NCBI GenBank assembly: GCA_945872245.1
Contig: CAMBZB010000006.1
Coordinates: forward strand, 1 to 64,000
Direction of reading: 5' to 3'
Length of the DNA: 64,000 bases
Source of the DNA: Flavobacterium psychrophilum
GTDB taxonomy: Bacteria > Bacteroidota > Bacteroidia > Flavobacteriales > Flavobacteriaceae
Below the pieces are notes generated by a model, which did no database searches, was not told where the DNA came from, and was given only the letters and a program-made list of their open reading frames with translations. Below are positions 34,426-42,825 of this stretch, one piece after another; position 1 is the first letter of the stretch; every line of letters begins with the position of its first letter. The translations under genes were made by a program, and so were the position numbers.

Positions 34426-34610
34426 AGTTTTATTAGGTTTAATTTTTTTCGAATCTAATTTTTTCTTTGTTCAGATCCTACTTCTTAAATTCGTAATAGA
34501 ATTTAAACAACAAATTTAGTCGGTATTGCTGCCATAAACAATAATTATACTTTAATAATTTCAATTTTTTTAAATTAGAATTATTATTTTAGCCCAATAA
34601 AAATAAAGTT

Positions 34611-35168
34611 ATGGATATTATTTTTCAAACCTGGCCTTGGTATGTTTCGGGATTTTTGATAGGTATGGTCATGCTTTGTCTGATTTATTTCGGGAAAGCT
34701 TTCGGGATGTCGTCTAATTTAAGCACTTTATGTTCCATGACTGGAATAGGAAAAAGGGTGTCTTTTTTTGATTTTGATTGGAAAGCACAACGATGGAATT
34801 TGTTTGTGGTTTTAGGAGCCATGTTGGGTGGTTTTGTGGCTAATTATTTTATGAGCGATACATCAAATGTGACCATCAATCCAAAAACAATAGCACAATT
34901 GGAACAATTGGGTATTGAAGCTCCAAACGGAAAATTATTGCCTGATGCTTTATTCGGGAACGCTATTTTTGAATCTCCAAAAATGATTTTTATTCTGCTT
35001 ATAGGCGGAATTCTGATAGGTTTCGGGACACGTTACGCTAGCGGATGTACGTCTGGTCACGCCATTTCTGGATTGAGCAACTTTCAAATTCAATCATTGA
35101 AAGCTGTAATCGGATTTTTTATAGGAGGCTTGATAATGTCTCATTTTATTTTACCCTTACTTTTCTAA
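34611..35168 (+). CDS. YeeE/YedE family transporter, first half
   Basis: A 185-residue membrane protein with about four to five helices and the YeeE motif GCTSGHAISG near residue 146. YeeE/YedE (TsuA-type) proteins import thiosulfate or related sulfur compounds using conserved cysteines. In this organism the transporter is split into two genes. The second begins 2 nt downstream and carries the GSCPGP motif, so the two almost certainly form one complex. Confidence 0.87.
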   Translation: MDIIFQTWPWYVSGFLIGMVMLCLIYFGKAFGMSSNLSTLCSMTGIGKRVSFFDFDWKAQRWNLFVVLGAMLGGFVANYFMSDTSNVTINPKTIAQLEQLGIEAPNGKLLPDALFGNAIFESPKMIFILLIGGILIGFGTRYASGCTSGHAISGLSNFQIQSLKAVIGFFIGGLIMSHFILPLLF

Positions 35169-35170
35169 TT

Positions 35171-35584
35171 ATGAACACATTAAAATATTTATTTGTTGGA
35201 TTTGTATTCGGAATTATTTTGACAAAATCAGAAGCAATTTCTTGGTACAGAATTTATGAAATGTTCCAATTTCAATCCTTTCACATGTACGGAATTATTA
35301 TGGTTGCCGTAATTACGGGGAGTACTGGAATCCAAATCATAAAGAGAAATAACGTAAAAAATATTGATGGTTTGCCCATAGAGATTCAAGACAAAGAACC
35401 CGGTTCTACTCGTTTTTGGGTGGGTGGCATATTCTTTGGATTGGGTTGGGCATTGGTAGGATCTTGCCCGGGCCCCATATTCATTTTACTTGGTGCAGGA
35501 TTTTTGCCCGTGCTATTAGTGCTTTTCGGGGCGCTTTTTGGAACTTTCCTTTATGGGTTGTTACGATCTAAATTGCCTCATTAA
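35171..35584 (+). CDS. YeeE/YedE family transporter, second half (DUF6691-like)
   Basis: A 137-residue membrane protein with about four helices and the conserved GSCPGPI motif (near residue 97). The open frame reaches back to 35045 inside the first gene, but the ATG at 35171 (MNTLKYLFVGF) directly after the first stop is the natural start. It is paired with the upstream half as a sulfur-compound transporter. It ends at a perfect palindromic terminator. Confidence 0.87.
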   Translation: MNTLKYLFVGFVFGIILTKSEAISWYRIYEMFQFQSFHMYGIIMVAVITGSTGIQIIKRNNVKNIDGLPIEIQDKEPGSTRFWVGGIFFGLGWALVGSCPGPIFILLGAGFLPVLLVLFGALFGTFLYGLLRSKLPH

Positions 35585-35602
35585 AATAATTCTATTGATA
35601 AA

Positions 35603-35640
35603 CAAAAACAGGGTTTTCTTATAAGAAAACCCTGTTTTTG
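35603..35640. terminator. Bidirectional terminator between yeeE and clpS
   Basis: A 38-bp perfect palindrome whose core is CAGGGTTTTCTTATAAGAAA followed by ACCCTG, with A- and T-runs at the two ends, located between convergent genes. Confidence 0.9.
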
Positions 35641-35661
35641 TTTATTTGAAGACTTGAAGTT

Positions 35662-35937
35662 TTATACTATTTCAGCACTCAATCCTGCTTCAAGTAATTG
35701 AGTACATTGTGGTTTTAATTTTTCTAAAACACCCGTTTTTACAGTGCATTTTCCGTTATAGTGTACAATCAAAGAGCATTGTTCCGCTTGTTCAGGAGTG
35801 TGCTCACAAACCCGAATCAATGTATCAATTACATGGTCAAAAGTGTTTACATCATCATTATACACTATAATTTCATTATTTATGGTTGTAGCCTCTTTGA
35901 GGCTAACTTTCTCTCTTGTTTTTTCTTTTGTACTCAT
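35662..35937 (-). CDS. clpS: ATP-dependent Clp protease adaptor ClpS
   Basis: N-end rule adaptor that delivers substrates to ClpA/ClpC. The 91-residue protein has the ClpS core: NDDVNTFDHVIDTLIRVCEHTPEQAEQCSLIVHYNGKC, including the substrate-pocket NDD and the His-Tyr region. It is at the downstream end of a minus-strand block with a methyltransferase and prmA. Confidence 0.95.
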   Translation of the reverse strand: MSTKEKTREKVSLKEATTINNEIIVYNDDVNTFDHVIDTLIRVCEHTPEQAEQCSLIVHYNGKCTVKTGVLEKLKPQCTQLLEAGLSAEIV

Positions 35938-35980
35938 TTTTAGATAATTTGTAGGTTTAAATAAAAATACAGTTGGTTCT

Positions 35981-36595
35981 CTATTTTATTTTTTCGAAGA
36001 CACAAAATGTAAAATTTTGCTTGGTTTCAAATGGGGTAATATGATCTTCAGTTATACATTTTAATTTTTTGAAACGATTCGAAAATTGTTTTTCCAATTC
36101 GCTTTCTGAGTATTGTTTAATATCGAGTCCACTACATTTTTTTGGGCCAATTTCTGAAAAAGTGCCAATTATCAGAAAACCAGTGACCCATTTTCCCGTA
36201 ATTTCAACATACTTTTCCACTTGTTCTTCTGTTGTCAAAAAATGAAATGTGGCTCGGTCATGCCAAATGTCATAAGTGGTCTTCGGTTTGAATTCGCTGA
36301 TGTCTGACACAATCCAATTTACTTTTTCCGACTTTTTCCCCAATCTTTTTTTAGCTCTTTCTAACGCATTTGCCGAAATATCCAAGACCGTTATATTCTC
36401 ATAGCCTTCATACAATAAAAAATCAACTAGTTTACTGTCCCCTCCTCCAATATCAATAATTTTGGACGATTTTTCTAAATAGATTTCCCGAATAAAATCA
36501 AGCGAAGTTTCTGGTTTTTCTTGTGTCCAGCTTACTTCGTCGGGCTGTTTGGTTTCATAAACCACCTCCCAATGATTTTTTCTATTCATATCCAT
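35981..36595 (-). CDS. Class I SAM-dependent methyltransferase
   Basis: A 204-residue Rossmann-fold methyltransferase with motif I as IIDIGGGDSKLVDFLL (SAM site), the acidic end of strand 2 VLDISANALERAKKRLG and YDIWHDRATFHFLT. The substrate is unknown; similar proteins are annotated as thiopurine- or small-molecule methyltransferases. It starts MDMNRKNHWE, and the second Met is equally possible. It lies 20 nt from prmA on the same strand. Confidence 0.85.
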   Translation of the reverse strand: MDMNRKNHWEVVYETKQPDEVSWTQEKPETSLDFIREIYLEKSSKIIDIGGGDSKLVDFLLYEGYENITVLDISANALERAKKRLGKKSEKVNWIVSDISEFKPKTTYDIWHDRATFHFLTTEEQVEKYVEITGKWVTGFLIIGTFSEIGPKKCSGLDIKQYSESELEKQFSNRFKKLKCITEDHITPFETKQNFTFCVFEKIK

Positions 36596-36615
36596 TTTTT
36601 TGGACTATTCTATTA

Positions 36616-37449
36616 CTAATTTGCGTATTTTAAAGATACCCAGTTATTTCTTTCAAACTTTTTAATATAAGTCAATCCTTTTTCGACGCATGAGGCATCA
36701 ATAAATGGAATGTCTTCTTCGTAAAATCCACTCAATAATAGGGTTCCTTTTGGATTTAAGCAATCTACATAAGTTTGCATATCGTTCAACAAGATATTTC
36801 TGTTGATATTGGCAATAACCAAGTCGTATTTTTTGTCTTTCAATAAGGCGGCTTCCCCTTCATAAACCGTAATATGTCTGCAATTATTGCGCTCAGCATT
36901 TTCTATGGAATTCAAGTAACACCAGTTGTCAATATCAATGGCGTCAATGGGTTTAGCGCCCTTCATTTCGGCTAAGATGGCTAAAATAGCTGTTCCGCAA
37001 CCCATATCCAAAGTTTTCATTCCTGTAACATCGATTTCCAACAAATGCTGAATCATCATATGCGTGGTTTCGTGATGACCTGTCCCGAAACTCATTTTTG
37101 GTTCGATTACGATGTCAAATTCGGTGCTTGTTTTTGGATGAAAAGGGGCACGAACATGACAATTCCCATCCACATCGATAGGTTCAAAATTATTCTCCCA
37201 TTCTTCGTTCCAATTGACTTGGTCAATTTCTTCAATTTTGTAAGAAATAGTGAATTCTGGAGAATTCAAAATGAATAAATCATCCAATAGGTTTTCGGTC
37301 CAAAAGTCTTTTTGGATATAAGCAACTATTCCCAAATCGCTATCGATAAAGCTTTCAAACGGTAGTTCACCCAATTCGGCAATAAGGATTTCCGAACCTA
37401 ACTCTTTTGGTTCAACCGTAAAATGAAAGCCTAAATATATATTTGACAT
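36616..37449 (-). CDS. prmA: Ribosomal protein L11 methyltransferase
   Basis: Methylates lysines of ribosomal protein L11. The SAM motif LDMGCGTAILAILA and the NINRN motif (VIANINRNILL) are intact, as is MSFGTGHHETTHMM, typical of PrmA. I use the ATG at 37449 (MSNIYLGFHFTV, 277 residues). The frame is open 24 codons further, but a -7 box TACCTTTG (37462-37469, minus strand) lies in that extension. The start therefore follows the promoter by 12 nt. Confidence 0.94.
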   Translation of the reverse strand: MSNIYLGFHFTVEPKELGSEILIAELGELPFESFIDSDLGIVAYIQKDFWTENLLDDLFILNSPEFTISYKIEEIDQVNWNEEWENNFEPIDVDGNCHVRAPFHPKTSTEFDIVIEPKMSFGTGHHETTHMMIQHLLEIDVTGMKTLDMGCGTAILAILAEMKGAKPIDAIDIDNWCYLNSIENAERNNCRHITVYEGEAALLKDKKYDLVIANINRNILLNDMQTYVDCLNPKGTLLLSGFYEEDIPFIDASCVEKGLTYIKKFERNNWVSLKYAN

Positions 37450-37461
37450 AAATTTTTTTTG

Positions 37462-37469
37462 CAAAGGTA
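37462..37469 (-). promoter_or_regulatory. -7 box for prmA
   Basis: TACCTTTG on the minus strand, 12 nt before the prmA start codon. Its position decides the start codon of prmA. Confidence 0.55.
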
Positions 37470-37554
37470 AGAATCTCTTTTTGTTGGATTGTGAAAGGCG
37501 AAAAAGAGATTTGAATAGCATCCAAATCCCCTTTTAGTTGATCCTCATTTTACT

Positions 37555-38307
37555 TTAAATGGCGTTCACAATCGCCACAAAATCTTTTGCATTAAGTGCT
37601 GCGCCACCAATGAGACCTCCGTCAACATCGGGTTTAGAGAAAATTTCCTTTGCATTATCTGGTTTTACGCTTCCTCCATAAAGGATAGAAACATCCTCGG
37701 CTACATCGCTTCCAAAAGTTTTGCGAACAGTTTCTCTAATAAATTCATGCATTTCCTGAGCTTGATCAGGACTGGCAGTTTCGCCTGTTCCAATTGCCCA
37801 AACCGGCTCATAAGCCAAAATAATATTCTCCCAATCTTTTGCTTTTATGTGGAATAATCCATCCCTCAATTGGTTTTCGACAATATTAAAATGAGTTGCG
37901 GATTGACGGTCTTTCAATTCCTCGCCAAAGCAAAAAATAACTGTCATGTCATGTTTCAAAGCCGTATCCACCTTATTGGCAATCAAGGCATCGGTTTCGT
38001 GAAAAATAGCCCTGCGCTCAGAATGTCCAATAATCACGGTATTTACACCGATGCTTTTTAGCATATCAGCCGAGATTTCGCCAGTATAAGCACCACTTTC
38101 TGCTTGGTGCATATTTTGGGCTGCCACGCCAATAGATGTATACTCTAAGTGATCTACAGTTGAAGCTAGGTTGACAAATGTAGGTGCCACAATTACCTGC
38201 GCATTGCTTTCCGTTGGAATTTGTGCTATTAATTCGTTTAATAAATCTTCAGTTTGTTCTGCATTTTTGTTCATTTTCCAGTTACCTGCTACAATCTTCT
38301 TTCTCAT
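37555..38307 (-). CDS. tpiA: Triosephosphate isomerase
   Basis: Interconverts dihydroxyacetone phosphate and glyceraldehyde-3-phosphate. N-terminal AGNWKMNK with the substrate Lys, catalytic His in IIGHSERR, catalytic Glu in AYEPVWAIGTG, and the phosphate loop YGGSVKPDN and GLIGGAALN. A length of 250 residues is normal. It is 23 nt downstream of a TlpA-like gene, an order usual in flavobacteria. Confidence 0.97.
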   Translation of the reverse strand: MRKKIVAGNWKMNKNAEQTEDLLNELIAQIPTESNAQVIVAPTFVNLASTVDHLEYTSIGVAAQNMHQAESGAYTGEISADMLKSIGVNTVIIGHSERRAIFHETDALIANKVDTALKHDMTVIFCFGEELKDRQSATHFNIVENQLRDGLFHIKAKDWENIILAYEPVWAIGTGETASPDQAQEMHEFIRETVRKTFGSDVAEDVSILYGGSVKPDNAKEIFSKPDVDGGLIGGAALNAKDFVAIVNAI

Positions 38308-38330
38308 TTTTAGTTTTCTTTAATTTATTT

Positions 38331-38828
38331 CTATTTTTTTAATTCTTTTAAGGTGGTATTTATTTGGTCAAAATCAGTTTCAGTCGCTCTGTAAAGCACT
38401 ATTTTTCCAGTTTTATCAACAATGATATATCTTGGAATCCAATCTAAATCAATTGCTTTTGCAAAAACGCCTTTCATTTGGTCCTTGGCCATAAAATGCT
38501 CCCCTTTTAAATCATATTTTGCAATTCCTTCTTTCCACTGAGCATCCGTTTTGTCCATTGAAATAAACATATAATCAACATCGGGATTGTTGGTTTGTAA
38601 TTCATGTATTTTTGGCATTGCCTTAACGCAATCCCCACACCAAGAGGCCCAAACCTCGATTAGCAAGGTTTTTCCCTTGTGTTTTTTCACTAATGTTTTG
38701 AAAGGGATTTGGCCTCTATCAGTAGTCAGCAATTTTGCCGACAATGCTTCATTCGAAAACTCTGTTTTTTGGGCATTAGAACAGGAAATGATTACTAAAG
38801 TTACCAATAATGTGACTATTTTTTTCAT
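38331..38828 (-). CDS. TlpA-like thioredoxin-fold lipoprotein
   Basis: A 165-residue exported thioredoxin-fold protein from the ATG at 38828. Signal ends LVIISC (lipobox Cys-16), and the active site WASWCGDC (C64 and C67) is a CxxC with the rarer dipeptide Gly-Asp. A cis-proline loop lies in LDWIPRYIIVDKTG. It probably reduces disulfides or apocytochromes in the periplasm. It is co-directional with the DoxX-like gene upstream and tpiA downstream. Confidence 0.9.
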   Translation of the reverse strand: MKKIVTLLVTLVIISCSNAQKTEFSNEALSAKLLTTDRGQIPFKTLVKKHKGKTLLIEVWASWCGDCVKAMPKIHELQTNNPDVDYMFISMDKTDAQWKEGIAKYDLKGEHFMAKDQMKGVFAKAIDLDWIPRYIIVDKTGKIVLYRATETDFDQINTTLKELKK

Positions 38829-38868
38829 TGAATATTTTTGCAAAACATTTTAGTTCCAAATAAAGTTT

Positions 38869-39144
38869 TTATTTTAATTTTGAATCCTTAGAAGGGTCGT
38901 CCATATAAAAAAGACGGCTTCTCTTCTTTTTCTTAGTAAAATATACTTTTTTTATGGTATAGCCTACGTATACCCCTGAAGCCGCCATTAAAGTACAACC
39001 TACAATAACGTAAAATATATTGCCTAAGGGCACCTCAAACCAGGTGGAGACTTCGTCAAGCAAGTAGAAACCAATTGCAAAGGCGAAACAACTAAGTATA
39101 ATTAATTTTCTTCTTTTTTTCCTTCTCTCAGTTCGACTGCTCAT
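38869..39144 (-). CDS. Small two-helix membrane protein
   Basis: A 91-residue protein with a very basic N-terminus (RTERRKKRRK), two membrane helices (about 14-31 and 42-64) and a basic C-terminal tail. I do not recognise a family. It lies between the DoxX/TlpA redox genes on the same strand (22 nt after the former), which is its only functional hint. Confidence 0.75.
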   Translation of the reverse strand: MSSRTERRKKRRKLIILSCFAFAIGFYLLDEVSTWFEVPLGNIFYVIVGCTLMAASGVYVGYTIKKVYFTKKKKRSRLFYMDDPSKDSKLK

Positions 39145-39166
39145 AATTTAAAAGCTCTTATATGAA

Positions 39167-40267
39167 TTATAAATTTAAATTATCAATATCATTGTAATGC
39201 ACTTTTTGCTTGATTGTCCCTTTCTCAAGAATGGCAATACTTGGATTGGCTCTTTCAATGGTTTTTAAAGCTATCCCATCACAAAAATAGAACTCGAAAG
39301 AAAGACCAAATTGTTTTTTAGTTTTAGCAATTTCTTCCGGTGATGAGGCTGTCATTCCTATTACTTTATATCCTTTTTTTAGTGCAATTTGATTTAATTT
39401 TTCCAATTTTTCCAATCCGCTTTCATTGGCTTTAGCCAAATCATAAGCCACAATCATAAGTAATTTTGGTTCTTTCAGAAATTCATCTTTATGGTCTATG
39501 CCGTCTTTTTCCATTGCGAAATCATGGATAGGAGGAACGTAGCCTTCTGTTATTACCTTGTCTTTTCTATCCACAAATGTAGCTCCAGTAGGAATCGACA
39601 TCAAATCCTTTTCAGCAAATTCCTTATCAACCCCATTTACTTTATAGATAAAAATCATCTCCACAACCGATTTTGGTGCGCCTTCCGGAATTTCCATTCC
39701 CTTTTGGATATTGTTTCCTGTTTTATAAGGTCTAAAATCTATTATTGGCAAATGATTAATCACCCAATAGCCCATAAAAGCGCATAATGCGATACTTGAA
39801 AAAGCCAAAATATGTTGAGCAGTATTCGAGAATAATGGCTTAATTAGTTTTTGATTGAACAACAGAATTACTATAAAAAACAAAAGCACAATGTCTTTCG
39901 TAAAGGATTGCCAGGGGTTTAAATGCAAAGCATCGCCAAAACAACCGCAGTCTTTCACCACGTCGAAATAAGCAGAATAAAAGGTCAAAAAAGTGAACAT
40001 TACCACCAAAATCAATAAACTCCAAATCGTAGATTTTGTACGGTAACCAATGAGCAGCATAACACCCAAAACCACTTCCAGGATAACCAAGAATAAAGCT
40101 ATTGCTAATGCATAAGGCACGAAAAAAGGGATGTTAAAAACAGGTTCGCTAAAATATTCTGCCAGTTTATAAGAGAATCCGATAGGGTCGTTCAGTTTTA
40201 TAAAACCTGAAATAATGAATAAAATCCCAACGAAAAGTCTCGAGAATTGAGTGATAAAGTTTTTCAT
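39167..40267 (-). CDS. DoxX-like membrane protein with C-terminal redox-like domain (BT_3928 type)
   Basis: A 366-residue protein from the ATG at 40267. The first part has about five membrane helices of the DoxX/MauE type (GILFIISGFIKLNDPIGFSYKLAEYF). The C-terminal 130 residues are soluble and include LMIVAYDLAKANESGLEKL and VIGMTASSPEEI, a thioredoxin-like core without CxxC. It heads a group with the small membrane protein, the TlpA-like lipoprotein and tpiA. A role in envelope redox chemistry is plausible. Confidence 0.82.
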   Translation of the reverse strand: MKNFITQFSRLFVGILFIISGFIKLNDPIGFSYKLAEYFSEPVFNIPFFVPYALAIALFLVILEVVLGVMLLIGYRTKSTIWSLLILVVMFTFLTFYSAYFDVVKDCGCFGDALHLNPWQSFTKDIVLLFFIVILLFNQKLIKPLFSNTAQHILAFSSIALCAFMGYWVINHLPIIDFRPYKTGNNIQKGMEIPEGAPKSVVEMIFIYKVNGVDKEFAEKDLMSIPTGATFVDRKDKVITEGYVPPIHDFAMEKDGIDHKDEFLKEPKLLMIVAYDLAKANESGLEKLEKLNQIALKKGYKVIGMTASSPEEIAKTKKQFGLSFEFYFCDGIALKTIERANPSIAILEKGTIKQKVHYNDIDNLNL

Positions 40268-40304
40268 GGTTTTGTGTTGTTTAAAAAATAACATTTTAAG
40301 GTTA

Positions 40305-40841
40305 TTAATTTTTCATTAAAATCAAAGCAAAAACAGCATAATTAATCATATCCTGATAATTAGCGTCGATGCCTTCAGATACTAAAGTTTTTCCTTTATT
40401 GTCTTCGATTTGTTTCACGCGAAGCAGTTTTTGCAAGATTAAATCTGTCAATGAACTCACCCGCATTTCGCGCCAAGCTTCACCATAATCATGGTTTTTG
40501 TTTTCCATTAATTCCTTGGTGAGTTTCACTTTGGTATCATATAATTGGGTAGCTTTTTCTACGTCTAAATCGGGTTGATCGGCAACGCTAAGTTCGAGTT
40601 GGATCAAAGCCATAATGGAATAATTAATGATTCCAATGAATTCACCGGTTTCATCTTCGTCCACTTTTCGAACTTCATTTTCCTGTAAACTTCTTATCCT
40701 TTGAGCTTTTATAAAAATTTGGTCTGTCAATGAAGGCAATCTCAGGATGCGCCAAGCACTGCCGTAATCTTTCATTTTATTAATAAAAAGGGAACGGCAA
40801 ACCGTAATCACCTTATCATATTCCTGTGAAGTAATGTTCAT
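40305..40841 (-). CDS. DUF1599 domain protein
   Basis: A 178-residue DUF1599 protein. The domain is present as a tandem repeat: the segment KMKDYGSAWRILRLPSLTDQIF and, about 90 residues on, the parallel NKNHDYGEAWREMRVSSLTDLI. Function is unknown, with no signal peptide. It is the first gene of the DoxX-TlpA-tpiA block and is divergent from folP. Confidence 0.9.
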   Translation of the reverse strand: MNITSQEYDKVITVCRSLFINKMKDYGSAWRILRLPSLTDQIFIKAQRIRSLQENEVRKVDEDETGEFIGIINYSIMALIQLELSVADQPDLDVEKATQLYDTKVKLTKELMENKNHDYGEAWREMRVSSLTDLILQKLLRVKQIEDNKGKTLVSEGIDANYQDMINYAVFALILMKN

Positions 40842-40850
40842 TTAATGCTG

Positions 40851-40869
40851 TATATTTGTCACAAAAATA
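40851..40869. promoter_or_regulatory. Overlapping divergent -7 boxes for folP and DUF1599
   Basis: TATATTTG on the plus strand (40851-40858) points to folP, and TATTTTTG on the minus strand (40862-40869) points to the DUF1599 gene. The two boxes face across each other within 19 bp. Confidence 0.5.
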
Positions 40870-40921
40870 AGGATAATTTTTTGGATTGAAGAATGATAAC
40901 TAACGATTTTTGATTTTGAAA

Positions 40922-41749
40922 ATGACAATCAACTGCAAAGGGCAACTTATCGATTTGGCATCACCAAAAGTAATGGGAATTTTGAATGTGACTCCCAACT
41001 CTTTTTTTGACGGAGGGGAGTATAAAACTGAAAGTGTAATCTTGTCGCAAGTTGGAAAAATGTTGACTGATGGCGCAACATTCATCGATGTTGGTGCTTA
41101 TTCTAGTAAGCCTAGTGCCGAATTTGTTTCGGAAAAGGAGGAGTTAAACAGGATTGTCCCTGTTGTAAATTTGATTTTAGAAAAATTTCCTGATAGCCTA
41201 ATTTCTATCGACACTTTCAGAAGTGAAGTTGCTAAAGTTTGTCTCGAAAATGGAGCGGCCGTTATCAACGATATTTCAGCAGGAAATCTGGATGATAAAA
41301 TGTTAGAAACTATTGCGAAATATAATGTCCCTTACATCATGATGCACATGCGGGGAACTCCACAGACGATGCAAACGATGACCAATTATGACAATATCAT
41401 CAAGGAAATGCTTTTCTATTTTTCGCAAAGAATAGCCGAAGCGAGAAGTCTCGGCATCAATGATTTGATTATTGATCCTGGATTTGGTTTTGCCAAGACA
41501 TTAGAACAAAATTATGAGGTATTGCAAAAACTAGAATTGTTCGAAATGCTGGAATTGCCCTTGTTGGTTGGTTTTTCGAGAAAATCAATGATTTATAAAA
41601 CCTTGCATTCCACTGCGGAGGAAGCATTAAACGGAACCTCGGTTTTAAATACCATTGCCTTGACCAAAGGAGCTAAAATCCTTCGGGTTCATGATGTCAA
41701 GGAAGCGATGGAATGTGTTACTTTGTTCAATAAACTCAATAATCAATAA
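40922..41749 (+). CDS. folP: Dihydropteroate synthase
   Basis: Joins p-aminobenzoate with dihydropterin pyrophosphate in folate synthesis, the target of sulfonamides. Conserved segments are GILNVTPNSFFDGG, INDISAGN, IIDPGFGFAKT and FSRKSMIYKTL. The ATG at 40922 gives MTINCKGQLID and 275 residues; a TTG 12 nt earlier is in frame but unnecessary. It is divergent from DUF1599 and followed by 330 bp without a clear gene. Confidence 0.95.
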   Translation: MTINCKGQLIDLASPKVMGILNVTPNSFFDGGEYKTESVILSQVGKMLTDGATFIDVGAYSSKPSAEFVSEKEELNRIVPVVNLILEKFPDSLISIDTFRSEVAKVCLENGAAVINDISAGNLDDKMLETIAKYNVPYIMMHMRGTPQTMQTMTNYDNIIKEMLFYFSQRIAEARSLGINDLIIDPGFGFAKTLEQNYEVLQKLELFEMLELPLLVGFSRKSMIYKTLHSTAEEALNGTSVLNTIALTKGAKILRVHDVKEAMECVTLFNKLNNQ

Positions 41750-42076
41750 TGTAGTGTTTTAGTGAAGCAATCATTTTTATGTTTCCTCCCTGCGAAAAAA
41801 AAGAAGATATCTTGTTGCAAAATCCAATGTGACAATTGTTTCAGATTAGAAAGTCCATTCGCCTATTTATATTTTTTTCAGAAGTAGGGAGAAGGAAAAT
41901 TTGCTAGAAGTGAAAAAGAAAAACTCTATTATTTTAACTAATTGGATTCTTAATATTGATAAACGATTGCCTTTGCGATTGGTCATTCCTGAAGTGATGA
42001 AATTACAAGAAAAAAAGCGAAGCGAAATAGCCCACAAAAACGAACTGGCAGAAAATTAGTATTCGTATTAGAAAGT
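41750..42076. other. Intergenic region with a possible decayed ORF
   Basis: From 41901 to 42059 on the plus strand a frame is open without a good start codon, ending QEKKRSEIAHKNELAEN and a stop. An ATG at 41779 in another frame gives MFPPCEKKEDILLQNPM and then stops. Together they could be a gene remnant broken by frameshifts. I cannot assign a family. Confidence 0.25.
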
Positions 42077-42550
42077 CTACTGGTGATGATACGGCTCGTT
42101 CTTCAAAATCGTGAACCCACGATACAATTGTTCGATAAAAAACAATCGTACCATTTGATGAGAAAAAGTCATTAGAGAAAGTGATATTTTTCCGTTTGCT
42201 TTAGCATAAACCGATTCCGAAAAACCATAAGGTCCACCAATTACAAAAACTAGGGTTTTTACTCCTGAATTCATTTTCTTCTGCAAATCCTCTGAAAAAG
42301 CCATGCTAGAAAAGGCTTTCCCATTTTCATCTAATAAAATAAGCTGGTCGGTTGGCATTATTTTAGCCAAAATCAATTCGCCTTCTTTTTCCTTTTGCTG
42401 GCTTTCTGACAAGTTTTTTACATTTTTGATATCGGGAATAACCTCTATATCGAACTTGATGTAAAAAGACAAACGTTTTTGATATTCGTCAATTAGCGAT
42501 TGCAGGTTTTTATTGTCGGTTTTACCAATGGCGATGAGTTTGATATTCAT
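42077..42550 (-). CDS. rlmH: 23S rRNA pseudouridine-1915 N3-methyltransferase
   Basis: SPOUT methyltransferase that modifies m3-pseudouridine 1915 of helix 69. The C-terminal SPOUT knot is clear: VFVIGGPYGFSESV, then LSLMTFSHQMVRLFFIEQLYRG and YHHQ. The ATG at 42550 (MNIKLIAIGKT, 157 residues) is the family start; eight upstream codons are in frame. A -7 box TACCTTTG lies shortly upstream on the minus strand. Confidence 0.96.
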   Translation of the reverse strand: MNIKLIAIGKTDNKNLQSLIDEYQKRLSFYIKFDIEVIPDIKNVKNLSESQQKEKEGELILAKIMPTDQLILLDENGKAFSSMAFSEDLQKKMNSGVKTLVFVIGGPYGFSESVYAKANGKISLSLMTFSHQMVRLFFIEQLYRGFTILKNEPYHHQ

Positions 42551-42795
42551 TTTTATCCAATTAAATAACGGCAAAGGTATAAAATCGAGAATGAAATAAA
42601 ATCGAGCTTCTTTTTTTGTCTTTTTTTTAGCATTGTTTAAAAAAAAGAAATTTTACAGTTTTATTTTTTCGACACTCCCATTTTTTCAGGGGGTTGCTGT
42701 TTGAAATTGTAATAATTAAGAAGATATACCATGTTTTTATAATTAAAGTAAACAATTTTTATAAAAAATGTAAAATAAATATTGACACATTTGTT

Positions 42796-42803
42796 TACTT
42801 TTG
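42796..42803 (+). promoter_or_regulatory. -7 box for amt
   Basis: TACTTTTG, 22 nt upstream of the chosen amt start at 42826. It lies inside the 44-codon upstream extension of the open frame and argues against that extension. Confidence 0.55.
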
Positions 42804-42825
42804 CCTTGAATTTAAAAATACGATT

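Noticed and set aside
35045..35170. Upstream extension of the second YeeE half
   Set aside because: It overlaps the first YeeE gene in another frame; the ATG at 35171 directly after the first stop is the natural start.
42694..42825. 44-codon N-terminal extension of amt
   Set aside because: The extension holds the -7 box and a charged sequence unlike Amt proteins; the start at 42826 fits the family.
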